Source of the DNA: Agromyces bracchium
GTDB taxonomy: Bacteria; Actinomycetota; Actinomycetes; Actinomycetales; Microbacteriaceae
Length of the DNA: 64,000 nt
Assembly (NCBI RefSeq): GCF_009709675.1
Contig: NZ_WMLB01000033.1
Coordinates: 186,001 to 250,000, forward strand
Reading direction: 5' to 3'
Below the pieces are notes generated by a model. It did no database searches. It was not told the origin of the DNA and saw only the letters and a list, made by a program, of their open reading frames with translations. Both the position numbers and the translations under genes were made by a program. Position 1 is the first letter of the stretch; each line of letters begins with the position of its first letter. This document shows positions 9,575 to 17,923 of the stretch, piece by piece.

Positions 9575-10191
9575 GTCGCGGGCTGTTCCTCACCCTCGAG
9601 GGCGGCGACGGATCGGGCAAGACCACCCAGGCGGAACTGCTCGAGCAGTGGTTCACCGCCGAGGGGCGCACCGTGGTGCGCACGCGCGAGCCCGGAGGCA
9701 CCGACGTCGGGGTCGAGGTGCGCGAGATCGTGCTGCACCACCGCGGCGACATCGCACCGCGCGCCGAGGCGCTGCTGTACGCCGCCGATCGCGCCCACCA
9801 CGTGGCGACGGTCGTACGACCGGCGCTCGCGCGCGGCGAGGTCGTCGTGCAGGACCGCTACATCGACTCGTCCGTCGCCTACCAGGGCGCCGGGCGCGTC
9901 CTCGACGCCCGCGAGGTCCGCTCGATCTCCGAGTGGGCCACCGAGGGCCTCGCGCCCGACCTCACCATCCTCCTCGACCTGCCCTCCGACGTCGCCCGTC
10001 GCCGACTCGACGGCGCGCGGACGCGGTACGACCGGCTCGAGGCCGAGGCGGGGGAGTTCCACGGGCGGGTCCGCGAGGCGTACCTCGCGCTCGCCGCGGC
10101 CGAGCCCGACCGCTTCCTCGTCGTCGACGCGACGCTGCCGGTCGACGACATCCACGCCACGATCCGTGCGCGGGTCGAGACGCTGGCGTGA
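9571..10191 (+). CDS. tmk: Thymidylate kinase
   Basis: 206 residues from a GTG inside the topA stop (GTGA overlap). It has the P-loop EGGDGSGKTTQ near residues 10-20, TREPGG, the QDRYIDSSVAYQG block containing the DR(Y/H) motif, and an arginine-rich lid (ARRRLDGARTRYDRLE). It phosphorylates dTMP to dTDP for DNA synthesis. The order topA-tmk-holB is common in actinobacteria and suggests co-expression. Confidence 0.96.
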   Translation: MSRGLFLTLEGGDGSGKTTQAELLEQWFTAEGRTVVRTREPGGTDVGVEVREIVLHHRGDIAPRAEALLYAADRAHHVATVVRPALARGEVVVQDRYIDSSVAYQGAGRVLDAREVRSISEWATEGLAPDLTILLDLPSDVARRRLDGARTRYDRLEAEAGEFHGRVREAYLALAAAEPDRFLVVDATLPVDDIHATIRARVETLA

Positions 10192-10270
10192 GCCGGCCCG
10201 TCGCCCGCCCCGAGGCATCCGCTCGGCACATGGTCAGGCGCCTCACAGCGCCGCTGTCCGCGGCCGAAGG

Positions 10271-10276
10271 TAGCGT
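10271..10276 (+). promoter_or_regulatory. -10 box TAGCGT for leaderless holB
   Basis: TAGCGT followed by exactly 6 nt and the GTG at 10283, with no Shine-Dalgarno. Transcription would begin at or next to the start codon. Confidence 0.6.
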
Positions 10277-10282
10277 GGAACC

Positions 10283-11458
10283 GTGACCGTGTGGAGCGAC
10301 CTGACGGGTCAGGATGCCGCGATCGCCGTGCTGCGCTCCGCCGCCCGGGCGGCGTCGGAGGCACGCGTCACGGCCGACATGACCCACTCGTGGCTGATCA
10401 CCGGGCCGCCCGGATCGGGTCGATCGAACCTCGCGTACGCGTTCGCCGAGGCGCTGCTCTCGGGCACCCCCGACGGCGACGAGGCCACGCGCGCGCAGGT
10501 GACCGCGCGAAGCCACCCCGACCTGCACGTGCTCGCCACCGAGGGCGTGATCATCAAGGTCGCCGACGTGCGCAAGATCGTCGAGCGGTCGCACTACGCG
10601 CCATCCGTCGGCCACCACCGGGTGATCGTCGTGGAGGACGCCGACCGCATGACCGAGCAGACCTCGAACGTGCTGCTGAAGGAGCTGGAGGAGCCGCCGG
10701 AGCGCACGGTCTGGATCCTGTGCGCGCCGAGCGAGGCCGACCTGATCCCCACGATCCGCTCGCGCGTCCGGTCCGTGCGGCTCCAGGTGCCCGACATCGC
10801 GGCGGTCGCCGACCTCCTGGTGCGGCGCGACGGCGTCGACCCCGACATCGCCGAGCGCGCGGCGCGCGAGGCGCAGAGCCACATCGGGATGGCGCACCGT
10901 CTCGCCACGAGCGCCGAGGCGCGCGACCGGCGCGACGAGACGCTGCGGCTCGCGCTGCACGTGCGGTCCACGCCGGGCGCCGTGCTCACGGCGGCGCGAC
11001 TGCTCGAGATCGCGGGCGACGACGCGAAGGCCATCACCGAGCTGCGCGACGCGGAGGAGCGCGAGCACACGCTCCGCTCGCTCGGCGTCGCGCCCGGCCA
11101 GGCGGTGCCCGCGGCGCTCAGGTCGCAGCTGCGCGCGCTCGAGGAGGACCAGAAGCGTCGCGCGACCCGGAGCCTCCGCGACGGGATCGACCGCATCCTC
11201 GTCGACCTCGCGTCGCTGTTCCGCGACATCCTCGTCACCCAGCTCGGTGCGGAGGTCGACCTCGTCAACCTCGAGATCGCCGCCGACATCGCCCGCGCCG
11301 CGGCATCCGCGACCCCGGCGCAGACCCTCGCGACGCTCGACGCCATCCAGGAGGCCCGCATCCGCATCGACGCCAACGTCCAGCCCACGCTCGCGCTCGA
11401 GGCGATGCTCGTCTCGGCGATCCGTCGGCCCGAGCCGGCTCGCGGGGTGCGCTCGTGA
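10283..11458 (+). CDS. holB: DNA polymerase III delta' subunit
   Basis: 391 residues. AAA+ clamp-loader protein: GPPGSGRSNLAYAFAEALL replaces the P-loop Lys with Arg, in keeping with a subunit that does not hydrolyse ATP; sensor region VIVVEDADRMTEQTSNVLLKELEEPP. The usual SRC motif is SRVRS here and the small zinc-binding cysteine module near residues 60-80 is missing, so the protein differs from the E. coli form. It loads the sliding clamp with DnaX and HolA. The start is set by a -10 box 6 nt upstream, implying a leaderless mRNA; the stop overlaps the next GTG (GTGA). Confidence 0.93.
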   Translation: MTVWSDLTGQDAAIAVLRSAARAASEARVTADMTHSWLITGPPGSGRSNLAYAFAEALLSGTPDGDEATRAQVTARSHPDLHVLATEGVIIKVADVRKIVERSHYAPSVGHHRVIVVEDADRMTEQTSNVLLKELEEPPERTVWILCAPSEADLIPTIRSRVRSVRLQVPDIAAVADLLVRRDGVDPDIAERAAREAQSHIGMAHRLATSAEARDRRDETLRLALHVRSTPGAVLTAARLLEIAGDDAKAITELRDAEEREHTLRSLGVAPGQAVPAALRSQLRALEEDQKRRATRSLRDGIDRILVDLASLFRDILVTQLGAEVDLVNLEIAADIARAAASATPAQTLATLDAIQEARIRIDANVQPTLALEAMLVSAIRRPEPARGVRS

Positions 11459-12984
11459 CGGCGCGGCGACGGCTGATCGCCGCGGCATCCGCCGTGGTCG
11501 CATCCGTCCTGGTGTTGGCCGGATGCAGCGTGCCGTCGTTCCTCGGCGGCGGCACCGATCGGTCCGAGCCGACCGGTGAGACCGTCGCGACCGAGCTCGA
11601 GCCGTTCTACTCGCAGGTGCTCGAGTGGGAGCGCTGCGACGACAAGCTGTGCGCGACGGCGACCGCCCCGCTCGACTGGAGCGATCCGGCGGCCGGCGAG
11701 ATCGAGCTCGCGCTCGTCCGCCGACCGACGAGTGGCGACAAGATCGGCTCGCTCCTCGTGAACCCGGGCGGTCCGGGCGGTTCCGGGTACGAGTTCATCG
11801 CAGACTCGATCGACTACGCCACCGGGCCACGGTTGCAGCAGCGGTTCGACATCGTCGGGTTCGACCCGCGGGGCGTCGGCCGGTCGTCGGCGGTCACCTG
11901 CTACGACGCGGCGCAGATGGACGAGTTCCTGTACGGCATCGTGCCCGCCGAGCGCGGCAGCGACGAGTGGATCGCCGAGGTCACCGCGGCGAACCAGGAC
12001 TTCGGGCAGGCCTGCGCCGATGAGACCGGCGAGCTCCTCGCCAATGTCGACACCGAGAGCGCCGCACGCGACCTCGACCTGCTGCGCGCGATCCTCGGCG
12101 ACGAGCAGCTGAACTACCTCGGCTACTCGTACGGCACGTTCCTCGGGGCGACCTACGCCGGGCTCTACCCCGAGAAGACGGGCCGGCTCGTGCTCGACGG
12201 CGCCATCGACCCGACGGCGAGCAACCAGGAGGTCAACGTCGCGCAGTCCGTCGGATTCGAGGACGCCCTGAAGGCCTACCTCGGGGATTGCCTCGCCGGT
12301 GAGGACTGCCCCTTCTCGGGTTCGGTCGACGCCGCGGCCGACGAGGTGTCGCGGCTGCTCGCCTCGGTCGGCGCGAGCCCGCTTCGCGGGACCGACGGCC
12401 GCATGCTCGGGGCCGACGCGCTCGTCACCGCGATCATCTACCCGCTGTACAGCGTCGAGAGCTGGCCCTACCTCAGCGACATGTTCGAGTCCGTCATGTT
12501 CGGCGAGGCCGACACCGCGCTCCTGTTCGCCGACCTCTACAACGGCCGCGAACAAGACGGCACCTACGCCGACAACTCCACCGAGGCGTTCCGCGCGATC
12601 AACTGCCTCGACTACACCTACGACGACGATCCGGCGAAGATGCGCGCCGATGCGGCCGCGCTCGCAGAGGCCGCGCCGATCATCGGGCCGTACTTCGGCT
12701 TCGGCGACATCGGATGCGCGCAGTGGCCGGTCGTGAGCGAAGCGGATCGCAGCGCGATCACCGCCGAGGGTGCGGCGCCGATCATGGTGATCGGCACGAC
12801 CGGCGACCCCGCGACGCCCTACCAGTGGGCCGAGGCGCTCGCCGAGCAGCTCGATTCGGGCTTCCTCGTCAGCTACGACGGTGAGGGGCACACCGCCTAC
12901 CGCAAGTCGAATGCGTGCATCGACGACACGGTCGAGGACTTCCTCATCGACGGCACCGTGCCCGCATCCGACCCGCGGTGCTGA
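11455..12984 (+). CDS. Secreted alpha/beta-hydrolase lipoprotein (tripeptidyl aminopeptidase-like, Tap C-terminal type)
   Basis: 509 residues from a GTG overlapping the holB stop. A lipoprotein signal (hydrophobic stretch, then LVLAGC) predicts membrane-anchored export with Cys24 or so lipidated. Catalytic elements: oxyanion region NPGGPGGSGY, FDPRGVGRSS, nucleophile GYSYGT, acid in TTGDPATPYQWA and histidine in GEGHTAYRKS, followed by ACIDDTVEDFLIDG, the cysteine-containing Tap-type C-terminus. This set matches actinobacterial SlpD/E-like hydrolases that cleave short peptides or esters outside the cell; the true substrate is unknown. The position after holB is conserved in related genomes as far as I recall. 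Confidence 0.88.
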   Translation: MTARRRLIAAASAVVASVLVLAGCSVPSFLGGGTDRSEPTGETVATELEPFYSQVLEWERCDDKLCATATAPLDWSDPAAGEIELALVRRPTSGDKIGSLLVNPGGPGGSGYEFIADSIDYATGPRLQQRFDIVGFDPRGVGRSSAVTCYDAAQMDEFLYGIVPAERGSDEWIAEVTAANQDFGQACADETGELLANVDTESAARDLDLLRAILGDEQLNYLGYSYGTFLGATYAGLYPEKTGRLVLDGAIDPTASNQEVNVAQSVGFEDALKAYLGDCLAGEDCPFSGSVDAAADEVSRLLASVGASPLRGTDGRMLGADALVTAIIYPLYSVESWPYLSDMFESVMFGEADTALLFADLYNGREQDGTYADNSTEAFRAINCLDYTYDDDPAKMRADAAALAEAAPIIGPYFGFGDIGCAQWPVVSEADRSAITAEGAAPIMVIGTTGDPATPYQWAEALAEQLDSGFLVSYDGEGHTAYRKSNACIDDTVEDFLIDGTVPASDPRC

Positions 12985-13032
12985 CGGCGGGCGCACGGAG
13001 ACCGAGTGGTCATGAGGGCTCCGAAAACCCGC

Positions 13033-13038
13033 TAACAT
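13033..13038 (+). promoter_or_regulatory. -10 box for tRNA-Thr
   Basis: TAACAT about 42 bp upstream of the mature tRNA 5' end, in an A-rich patch (GAAAACCC) that stands out from the GC-rich background. Confidence 0.45.
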
Positions 13039-13079
13039 GGTCTCTCGTGCCGTTCGGTGCGATTCGCAACGGATGCCAC

Positions 13080-13155
13080 GCCGCCTTAGCTCAGTCGGCA
13101 GAGCGATTCACTCGTAATGAATAGGTCGAGGGTTCGATTCCCTCAGGCGGCTCCA
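13080..13155 (+). tRNA. tRNA-Thr (anticodon CGT)
   Basis: Cloverleaf read by eye: acceptor GCCGCCT pairs with AGGCGGC, D arm GCTC/GAGC, anticodon stem ATTCA/TGAAT around CTCGTAA (anticodon CGT, reads ACG), T arm GAGGG/CCCTC with GTTCGATTC. The CCA end is encoded. A strong terminator follows immediately. No integrase is nearby, so there is no sign that the 3' end serves as an attachment site here. Confidence 0.97.
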
Positions 13156-13156
13156 C

Positions 13157-13189
13157 CCGGAAGGCCCGGACGATGTCCGGGCCTTCCGG
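13157..13189. terminator. Intrinsic terminator after tRNA-Thr
   Basis: Perfect 14-bp stem (13157-13170 with 13176-13189) and a 5-nt loop, 2 bp after the encoded CCA. It may also serve the convergent response-regulator gene. Confidence 0.85.
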
Positions 13190-13237
13190 CGTTCCGGGGC
13201 ATACCCGAAGGCCCGGGAATGCCGCCGCGCCGGCTGG

Positions 13238-13912
13238 TCAGGGCGATCGCTCGCCGGGGCGCACGAGCCCCGACTCGTAGGCGAGGATCGCGATCTGCAC
13301 CCGGTCATGGGCGCCGAGCTTGGCGAGGAGGCGCGAGACGTAGGTCTTCACCGTCGACTCGCTGAGGAAGAGCGCCGCGCCGATCTCGGCGTTCGACCGG
13401 CCGCGCGCGACGAGGCGGACGATCTCGACCTCGCGCTCGGTGAGGTCGAGGTCCCGGGGCAGCACGGCGTCGGGGGACGGCGCCGACGCGAACCGCTCGA
13501 GGAGCCGCGCCGTCACCGTCGGCGCGAGCATCGCCTCCCCGCGGGAGACCACCCCGACCGCGTGCACCAGGTCGGCGGGCGGCACGTCCTTGAGGAGGAA
13601 CCCCGACGCGCCCGCCCGCACAGCCGCGAACACGACCTCGTCGAGGTCGAACGTCGTGAGCGCGAGCACCCGGCGCGAGGCGTCGGCGTCGAGGATGCGG
13701 TGCGTGGCCTCGATGCCGTCCATGACCGGCATGCGGATGTCCATGAGGACGACGTCGGGTTCCAGCGCGGCAGCGGCGGCCACGCCGGCCGCACCGTCGG
13801 CGGCCTCGCCCACGACGTCGATGCCCGCACGCTCGAGGATGAGCCGGAAGCCCACCCGGACGAGTTCCTGGTCGTCGACGAGGAGCACGCGCGTCGGCGC
13901 GGGCCCGCTCAC
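13238..13912 (-). CDS. NarL/LuxR-family response regulator
   Basis: 224 residues from the GTG at 13912, which overlaps the kinase stop by 4 bp; a longer upstream frame exists but would run into the kinase gene. Receiver domain: RVLLVDDQELVRVGF, phospho-acceptor Asp in PDVVLMDIRMPVMDGIEA, then TTFDLDE and FLLKDVPP. The C-terminal LuxR-type helix-turn-helix is LTEREVEIVRLVARGRSNAEIGAALFLSESTVKTYVSRLLAKLG. It is partner of the kinase just upstream. The likely DNA target is the 16-bp palindrome at 15096-15111. Confidence 0.95.
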   Translation of the reverse strand: MSGPAPTRVLLVDDQELVRVGFRLILERAGIDVVGEAADGAAGVAAAAALEPDVVLMDIRMPVMDGIEATHRILDADASRRVLALTTFDLDEVVFAAVRAGASGFLLKDVPPADLVHAVGVVSRGEAMLAPTVTARLLERFASAPSPDAVLPRDLDLTEREVEIVRLVARGRSNAEIGAALFLSESTVKTYVSRLLAKLGAHDRVQIAILAYESGLVRPGERSP

Positions 13913-15060
13913 GACCCGGCTCCGATCGGGAGCGTCGCGTGGACGCGCCATCCGCTCGGCCCCGGCCCGGCCTCGAGCGTGCCGCCGTAGAGCATGACCC
14001 TCTCGCGCATGCCGAGGAGCCCATGACCGGCGGGGCGGTCGGCACCCGCGGCATCGCCGTCGTCGGTCACCGTGACGTCGATGCGGTCGACCGAGCGGTC
14101 GATCGCGACCGAGGCCGATGCCGCGCGCGCGTGGCGACGCACGTTGGTGAGCGCCTCCTGCACGACCCGGTAGACGGCGAGCTGGCGGCCCGCCGACAGG
14201 TCACTCGTGTCATCGGCCCGGAACTCCACGACGAGTCCGGAGTCGCGCGCCCGCGCGATGAGCTCGGGGATACGGGCGATGCCCGGCTGGGGCGAGAGTG
14301 ATTCGTGTTCGTCCTCGCGGAGCAGCTCGACGACACGGCGCACCTCGGCGAGCGCATCGGTGCCCGTCGTCCGGATGGCCTCCATCGCGCGACGCGCGGC
14401 GACCGGGTCGACGTCGACGACCTCGGCCGCGGCTCCGGCCTGCACCACCATGACGCTCACCGAGTGGCCGAGGATGTCGTGGAGCTCGCGGGCGATCCGT
14501 GCGCGCTCCTCCGAGACCGCGCGGAGGGCGGCCTCGCGGGCCTCGGTCTCCGCGGCGCTGGCCCGCACCGCGGCATCCACCGCTCGCCGCTCTGAGAGCC
14601 GCATGCCCATGCCGACGAGGAAGATCGTGAGGAGCACGCCCCAGTGGAAGAAGATCTCGCTCGGTCCCTGCAGTTCGGGCACGAAGAGATCGGCCAGGAC
14701 CACGGCCGCGAAGATCGAGCCGCAGACCGTCGCTGAGGTGCGCACGTCGCCGTGCCGTGCGCCCGTGTAGAGGGCGAGCAGGAGGGGAAGGAACCCACCG
14801 AAGAACAGCACCTGCGTGTCGCCGCCGGTCGCGACGAAGCACACGACCCACGTCATCGGGACGCCGACCAAGGCCAGCGGGACGATCCGGCGGAGCGCGA
14901 GCAGGACCGCGCAGACGAGGATGGCCACCGTGCTGAGCACCGGGGAGCCCGAGCCCTGCACGGACTCGAACGGCACCCAGACCTCGGCGAGTCCGAGCGC
15001 CGCGATGAGCGCGGCGACGGCGACGTCCTGCGCGAGATGCCAGCGGGTGCGGCGGTCCAC
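13909..15060 (-). CDS. NarL-type sensor histidine kinase
   Basis: 383 residues from a GTG. Five or so membrane segments fill residues 10-155 (for example PVLSTVAILVCAVLLAL, ALVGVPMTWVVCFVA), then a coiled linker, the HisKA_3 phosphotransfer motif ERARIARELHDILGHSVSVM with the phospho-acceptor His, and an HATPase_c domain (EALTNVRRHARA N box, DDGDAAGADRPAGHGLLGMRERV). There is no large extracellular sensor domain, so it probably senses through the membrane helices (envelope or membrane stress type). A TAGCCT box 6 nt before the GTG suggests a leaderless mRNA. Confidence 0.93.
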   Translation of the reverse strand: MDRRTRWHLAQDVAVAALIAALGLAEVWVPFESVQGSGSPVLSTVAILVCAVLLALRRIVPLALVGVPMTWVVCFVATGGDTQVLFFGGFLPLLLALYTGARHGDVRTSATVCGSIFAAVVLADLFVPELQGPSEIFFHWGVLLTIFLVGMGMRLSERRAVDAAVRASAAETEAREAALRAVSEERARIARELHDILGHSVSVMVVQAGAAAEVVDVDPVAARRAMEAIRTTGTDALAEVRRVVELLREDEHESLSPQPGIARIPELIARARDSGLVVEFRADDTSDLSAGRQLAVYRVVQEALTNVRRHARAASASVAIDRSVDRIDVTVTDDGDAAGADRPAGHGLLGMRERVMLYGGTLEAGPGPSGWRVHATLPIGAGS

Positions 15061-15066
15061 GACCGA

Positions 15067-15072
15067 AGGCTA
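15067..15072 (-). promoter_or_regulatory. -10 box TAGCCT for leaderless sensor kinase
   Basis: On the minus strand TAGCCT, 6 nt, then the kinase GTG. No Shine-Dalgarno is visible. Confidence 0.55.
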
Positions 15073-15095
15073 GCGGTCCGCACGCCATCGGCGGA

Positions 15096-15111
15096 ATCAC
15101 CCGCGGGTGAT
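15096..15111. promoter_or_regulatory. 16-bp palindrome, probable response-regulator operator
   Basis: ATCACCCGCGGGTGAT is a perfect palindrome centred in the divergent region between the kinase and the membrane protein gene. A further half-site CGGGTGAT lies at 15126-15133, 22 bp (about two helical turns) from the right half. Confidence 0.55.
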
Positions 15112-15232
15112 CCGCGAGTCGACTTCGGGTGATCGTGGCGGTCCGCGCGACCGATGCGCTCGCCGTCGTGGCGCTCGTAGCGTCGTGCCGTCGCCGCGGA
15201 GCAGCCGCGGCCGAATCGAGGGGAGATCGCTC

Positions 15233-15973
15233 ATGTCCACGTCCCGTGCACTGCCGTCCGTCCGCCGGGGGCTCGTCGCCGGCTCACTCGTCGCGGCCAT
15301 CGTCCTCGCCGCGGTGGGGATGCTGCTGCAGCCCGAGTTCCCCGATGACCCGAGCGAGTACGTCGAGCTCCTGGCCGGCTCCGCATCGGCCGCGGTCGGG
15401 CTTCAGCTCTTCCTCTGGTCGCAGGTGTTCTGGGCGATCGGCCTCGTCGGGCTCGCGCACGCAACGAGTCACCGTTCGCCCGTGCTCGCCGCGCTCGGCG
15501 CCGTCTTCAGCGGGCTCGGCGCGTTCGGCCACGCCGCCTTCGGAGGCGCGAGCCTCGTCACGCTCGGCATGGCGCGGTACGCCCTCGAGTCGGGCGACCT
15601 CGACGCGGCGCAGGCGGCGTTCGCGACCACGCAGGGCGGCGACTTCGTCCCGTACCTCCTCGCGGGGCTCGCGGGCACCGTGCTCGGCGTGATCCTCGTC
15701 GCGGTGGCGCTGCTGCGCTCCGCCGTCGTGCCGCGGTGGGTCGCGATCGCGCTGCTCGCGTGGACCGTGGTCGAGTTCTTGCTGCCGAACTTCCTCTCCG
15801 GCGCCTGGATCACGTACACGTCGCTCGTGCTCGGCGTCATCGCGTTCACCGGCGCGGCGGTGGCGGTGCTGCGCGGCGGGGTCGGCGCCTGGACGACGGT
15901 GCTCGAGGCCGCACCCGAGGATAAGGAACGGCAGGATGCTGCAACATCGGCCGGCGCCGCAGCTTCGGCCTGA
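15233..15973 (+). CDS. Multi-spanning membrane protein (DUF4386-like), likely target of the adjacent two-component system
   Basis: 246 residues; the ATG follows GAGGGGAGA. Six predicted membrane helices: around residues 12-32, 52-75, 83-105, 140-162, 167-187 and 193-215. A non-membrane segment (ALESGDLDAAQAAFATTQGGDF) sits between helices 3 and 4. No catalytic motif is recognisable; the pattern resembles DUF4386/DUF998-type proteins, but I assign no function. It is divergent from the kinase-regulator pair, with a palindromic site in the shared promoter region, so its expression is probably controlled by that system. Confidence 0.75.
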   Translation: MSTSRALPSVRRGLVAGSLVAAIVLAAVGMLLQPEFPDDPSEYVELLAGSASAAVGLQLFLWSQVFWAIGLVGLAHATSHRSPVLAALGAVFSGLGAFGHAAFGGASLVTLGMARYALESGDLDAAQAAFATTQGGDFVPYLLAGLAGTVLGVILVAVALLRSAVVPRWVAIALLAWTVVEFLLPNFLSGAWITYTSLVLGVIAFTGAAVAVLRGGVGAWTTVLEAAPEDKERQDAATSAGAAASA

Positions 15974-16014
15974 TCGCAGTCCGAGCGGTCGAGCGCGACC
16001 GGCGCGCACCCGCG

Positions 16015-16045
16015 CCGAAGGCCCCTCCATCGGAGGGGCCTTCGG
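16015..16045. terminator. Bidirectional intrinsic terminator
   Basis: Perfect 14-bp stem (16015-16028 with 16032-16045), 3-nt loop, followed by TTGT. It separates the membrane protein gene from the convergent esterase. Confidence 0.88.
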
Positions 16046-16099
16046 TTGTCGAGCGAGGACGGGCAGTGCCGACCGCGGATCGAGGAGGACCCGCGCGCC

Positions 16100-16984
16100 T
16101 CAGCCGATGACGGCTCGAACCGCCTCGGCGTAGGCGGCGTTGCCAGCCTGGGTGGGGTGTGCGGCGATGTCCGGGTTGCTGAAGCCGTTGATCCACGGCT
16201 CGCCGCTTCCGATCCCGTGGCCTGTGAACGGGCCGGCCACGTCGACGAAGACCGCGCCGGCGCCCTCGGCGGCTGCCCTGATCGCCGCGTTGAGGGCAAC
16301 GGTGTCGGCGTTCACCCTGGCGGCGTTCGCATACCCGGATGCCGGGTCGAAGAGCAGCGGATAGCCGGTGACGATGATCTTGGCCTTCGGGACCTTCGTC
16401 GCGATCGCGTTCACGGTCGAGGTGATCCGAGCCCCGATCGTCCCGTTCGAGATCAGCGACTCGGCCGTGTCGAGGTAGGAGTCGCACCGACCCGGCAACC
16501 ACGTGATCACGAAGCACCACGTCATGACGTTCGTGAAGCCGAGGTCGTTCCCGCCGACCGTGAGCGTCACCCGGGTCGTGCCCCTCGCGATCGACTTCAC
16601 CTGGGAGCTGATGACCTCCGCGGTCGAGGCGCCCGAACAGGCGGGGAACGCGACGAGTTGCACGTTCGCCGTCGCGTCCGCGTCCAGCACCTTGGGGTAG
16701 CTCAGGCTGCTGCGGTCGCAGCTGGTGGAGTCGATGTAGCTTCCCGAGCCGGTGCCGGACGCGAAGGAATCGCCGAGTGCGGAGTACTTCTGCTCGGTCG
16801 TGCCGCCGCCGCCCGGCTTGTCGGGCTTGCCGGTCGCGACGGCAGCGGATGCGGCATCCGCGGGCCCGGCGACGGCGGCGCCGAGCACGAGCGCCAGTGC
16901 GGCGAGGAGGGCGGCGACGAGCAGTGCGACGCGCCGGCGTTCGACCTGCGAGGAGACCGTCGTGACGGCTTCGACCTTCGACAT
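16100..16984 (-). CDS. Secreted SGNH/GDSL-family esterase or lipase (copy 1)
   Basis: 294 residues with an N-terminal export signal (basic ERRRVALL, a long hydrophobic run, then AGPADAAS). SGNH blocks: nucleophile in YSALGDSFASGTG, GGNDLGFTN for the oxyanion Gly/Asn, and the catalytic His in AAHPTQAGNAAYAEAV. Cysteines are spaced to form disulfides, as in Streptomyces secreted SGNH lipases. Substrate unknown; acyl esters outside the cell are likely. It lies 10 bp downstream of a second GDSL gene on the same strand, of which it looks like a diverged duplicate. Confidence 0.9.
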   Translation of the reverse strand: MSKVEAVTTVSSQVERRRVALLVAALLAALALVLGAAVAGPADAASAAVATGKPDKPGGGGTTEQKYSALGDSFASGTGSGSYIDSTSCDRSSLSYPKVLDADATANVQLVAFPACSGASTAEVISSQVKSIARGTTRVTLTVGGNDLGFTNVMTWCFVITWLPGRCDSYLDTAESLISNGTIGARITSTVNAIATKVPKAKIIVTGYPLLFDPASGYANAARVNADTVALNAAIRAAAEGAGAVFVDVAGPFTGHGIGSGEPWINGFSNPDIAAHPTQAGNAAYAEAVRAVIG

Positions 16985-16994
16985 GAGTGGGCCC

Positions 16995-17813
16995 CTAGCT
17001 CGCCAGCACGAGCAGGATCGCGTCGCGGTAGACGGCCTGACCGGTCGCGGTCGGGTGCAGGAAGGTCAGCGGGTCGAACTGGTCGGCCCCCAGCCACGGC
17101 TCGAGGTCGCCGACCTGATGGCCGACGTACGCGAACGCGAGGCTCGTGTACTCCACCTCGATGCTCATCGCGCCGACGGTGTCCACCGCGGCGCCGATCT
17201 GGGCGTCGAGTGCGAGGGTCGCGGCGTTCACCGAGTCGGTCAGCGCGCTCCATCCGCTCACGAAGGGGACCGGGTAGTCGGTCACGACGATGCGCGCGTT
17301 GGGTGCGCGCTCTGCGATCGCCAGCAGCAGCCCGACGTACTGCTGCCCGATGACTCCGGAGGTGAGGAGCTGCTCGGCCTCGAAGACGGCCGTCGCGCAG
17401 GCGAATGATTCCGGGTCAGGCGCGCAGATCGCGAGGATCTCGCCGACGCCGAGGTCGTTGCCGCCGACGGTCAGCGTCACGAGGGTCGTCCCGCGGTTCA
17501 CCTGGGAGAGCTGCGACTCCGCGACATTCGAGATCGTCGCGCCGGTGCAGGCGGCCTGGCGGAGCAGGTTCGTCCTCGGTACCGCGTCGAGCAGGACGGG
17601 ATAGGCGGCATCGGACCTGAGACATCCGTCGAGCGGGATGCCGGCGCCCTGCCCTGCCGCATACGAATCGCCGAGCGAGACGTACCTGTTGACCGGATCT
17701 GGTTTGGCGGCGAGGGCGGATGGAGCGGCGCCGAAGAAGACGGCGACGAGGGCGACGGTGGCCCCGGCGATCGAGCCGACGATGCGGCTCCTTCGGTTCG
17801 AATGTGCCGACAT
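16995..17813 (-). CDS. Secreted SGNH/GDSL-family esterase or lipase (copy 2)
   Basis: 272 residues from the ATG at 17813. An in-frame ATG at 17849 exists, but the -10 box TACGTT exactly 6 nt before 17813 argues for this start. Signal peptide: SNRRSRIV, hydrophobic helix, then PSALAAK. Catalytic blocks are YVSLGDSYAAGQG, VGGNDLGVGE and FLHPTATGQAVY. It carries conserved cysteines (GCLRSD, ACTGAT, CAPDPESFAC). Upstream and same strand as the related esterase (10 bp gap), so the two are probably cotranscribed. Confidence 0.9.
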   Translation of the reverse strand: MSAHSNRRSRIVGSIAGATVALVAVFFGAAPSALAAKPDPVNRYVSLGDSYAAGQGAGIPLDGCLRSDAAYPVLLDAVPRTNLLRQAACTGATISNVAESQLSQVNRGTTLVTLTVGGNDLGVGEILAICAPDPESFACATAVFEAEQLLTSGVIGQQYVGLLLAIAERAPNARIVVTDYPVPFVSGWSALTDSVNAATLALDAQIGAAVDTVGAMSIEVEYTSLAFAYVGHQVGDLEPWLGADQFDPLTFLHPTATGQAVYRDAILLVLAS

Positions 17814-17819
17814 GGCCGA

Positions 17820-17825
17820 AACGTA
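17820..17825 (-). promoter_or_regulatory. -10 box TACGTT for leaderless GDSL gene
   Basis: Minus-strand TACGTT, 6 nt, then the ATG at 17813. It decides the start codon. Confidence 0.55.
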
Positions 17826-17910
17826 GCGGCAAACGTGAGTCTTCCGCATATCCCAGAACAGGTGTCATCTGGATGCGCACCTCCGGATCCATCGGAGGGG
17901 AGGTCGCCGC

Positions 17911-17916
17911 TAGGCT
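17911..17916 (+). promoter_or_regulatory. -10 box TAGGCT for leaderless oxidoreductase gene
   Basis: TAGGCT, 7 nt, then ATG 17924; no Shine-Dalgarno. Confidence 0.55.
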
Positions 17917-17923
17917 GGCGCGC

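Noticed and set aside
13080..13155. tRNA-Thr as an integration site of a genomic island
   Set aside because: No integrase, no repeat of the tRNA 3' end seen downstream, and no change of base composition.
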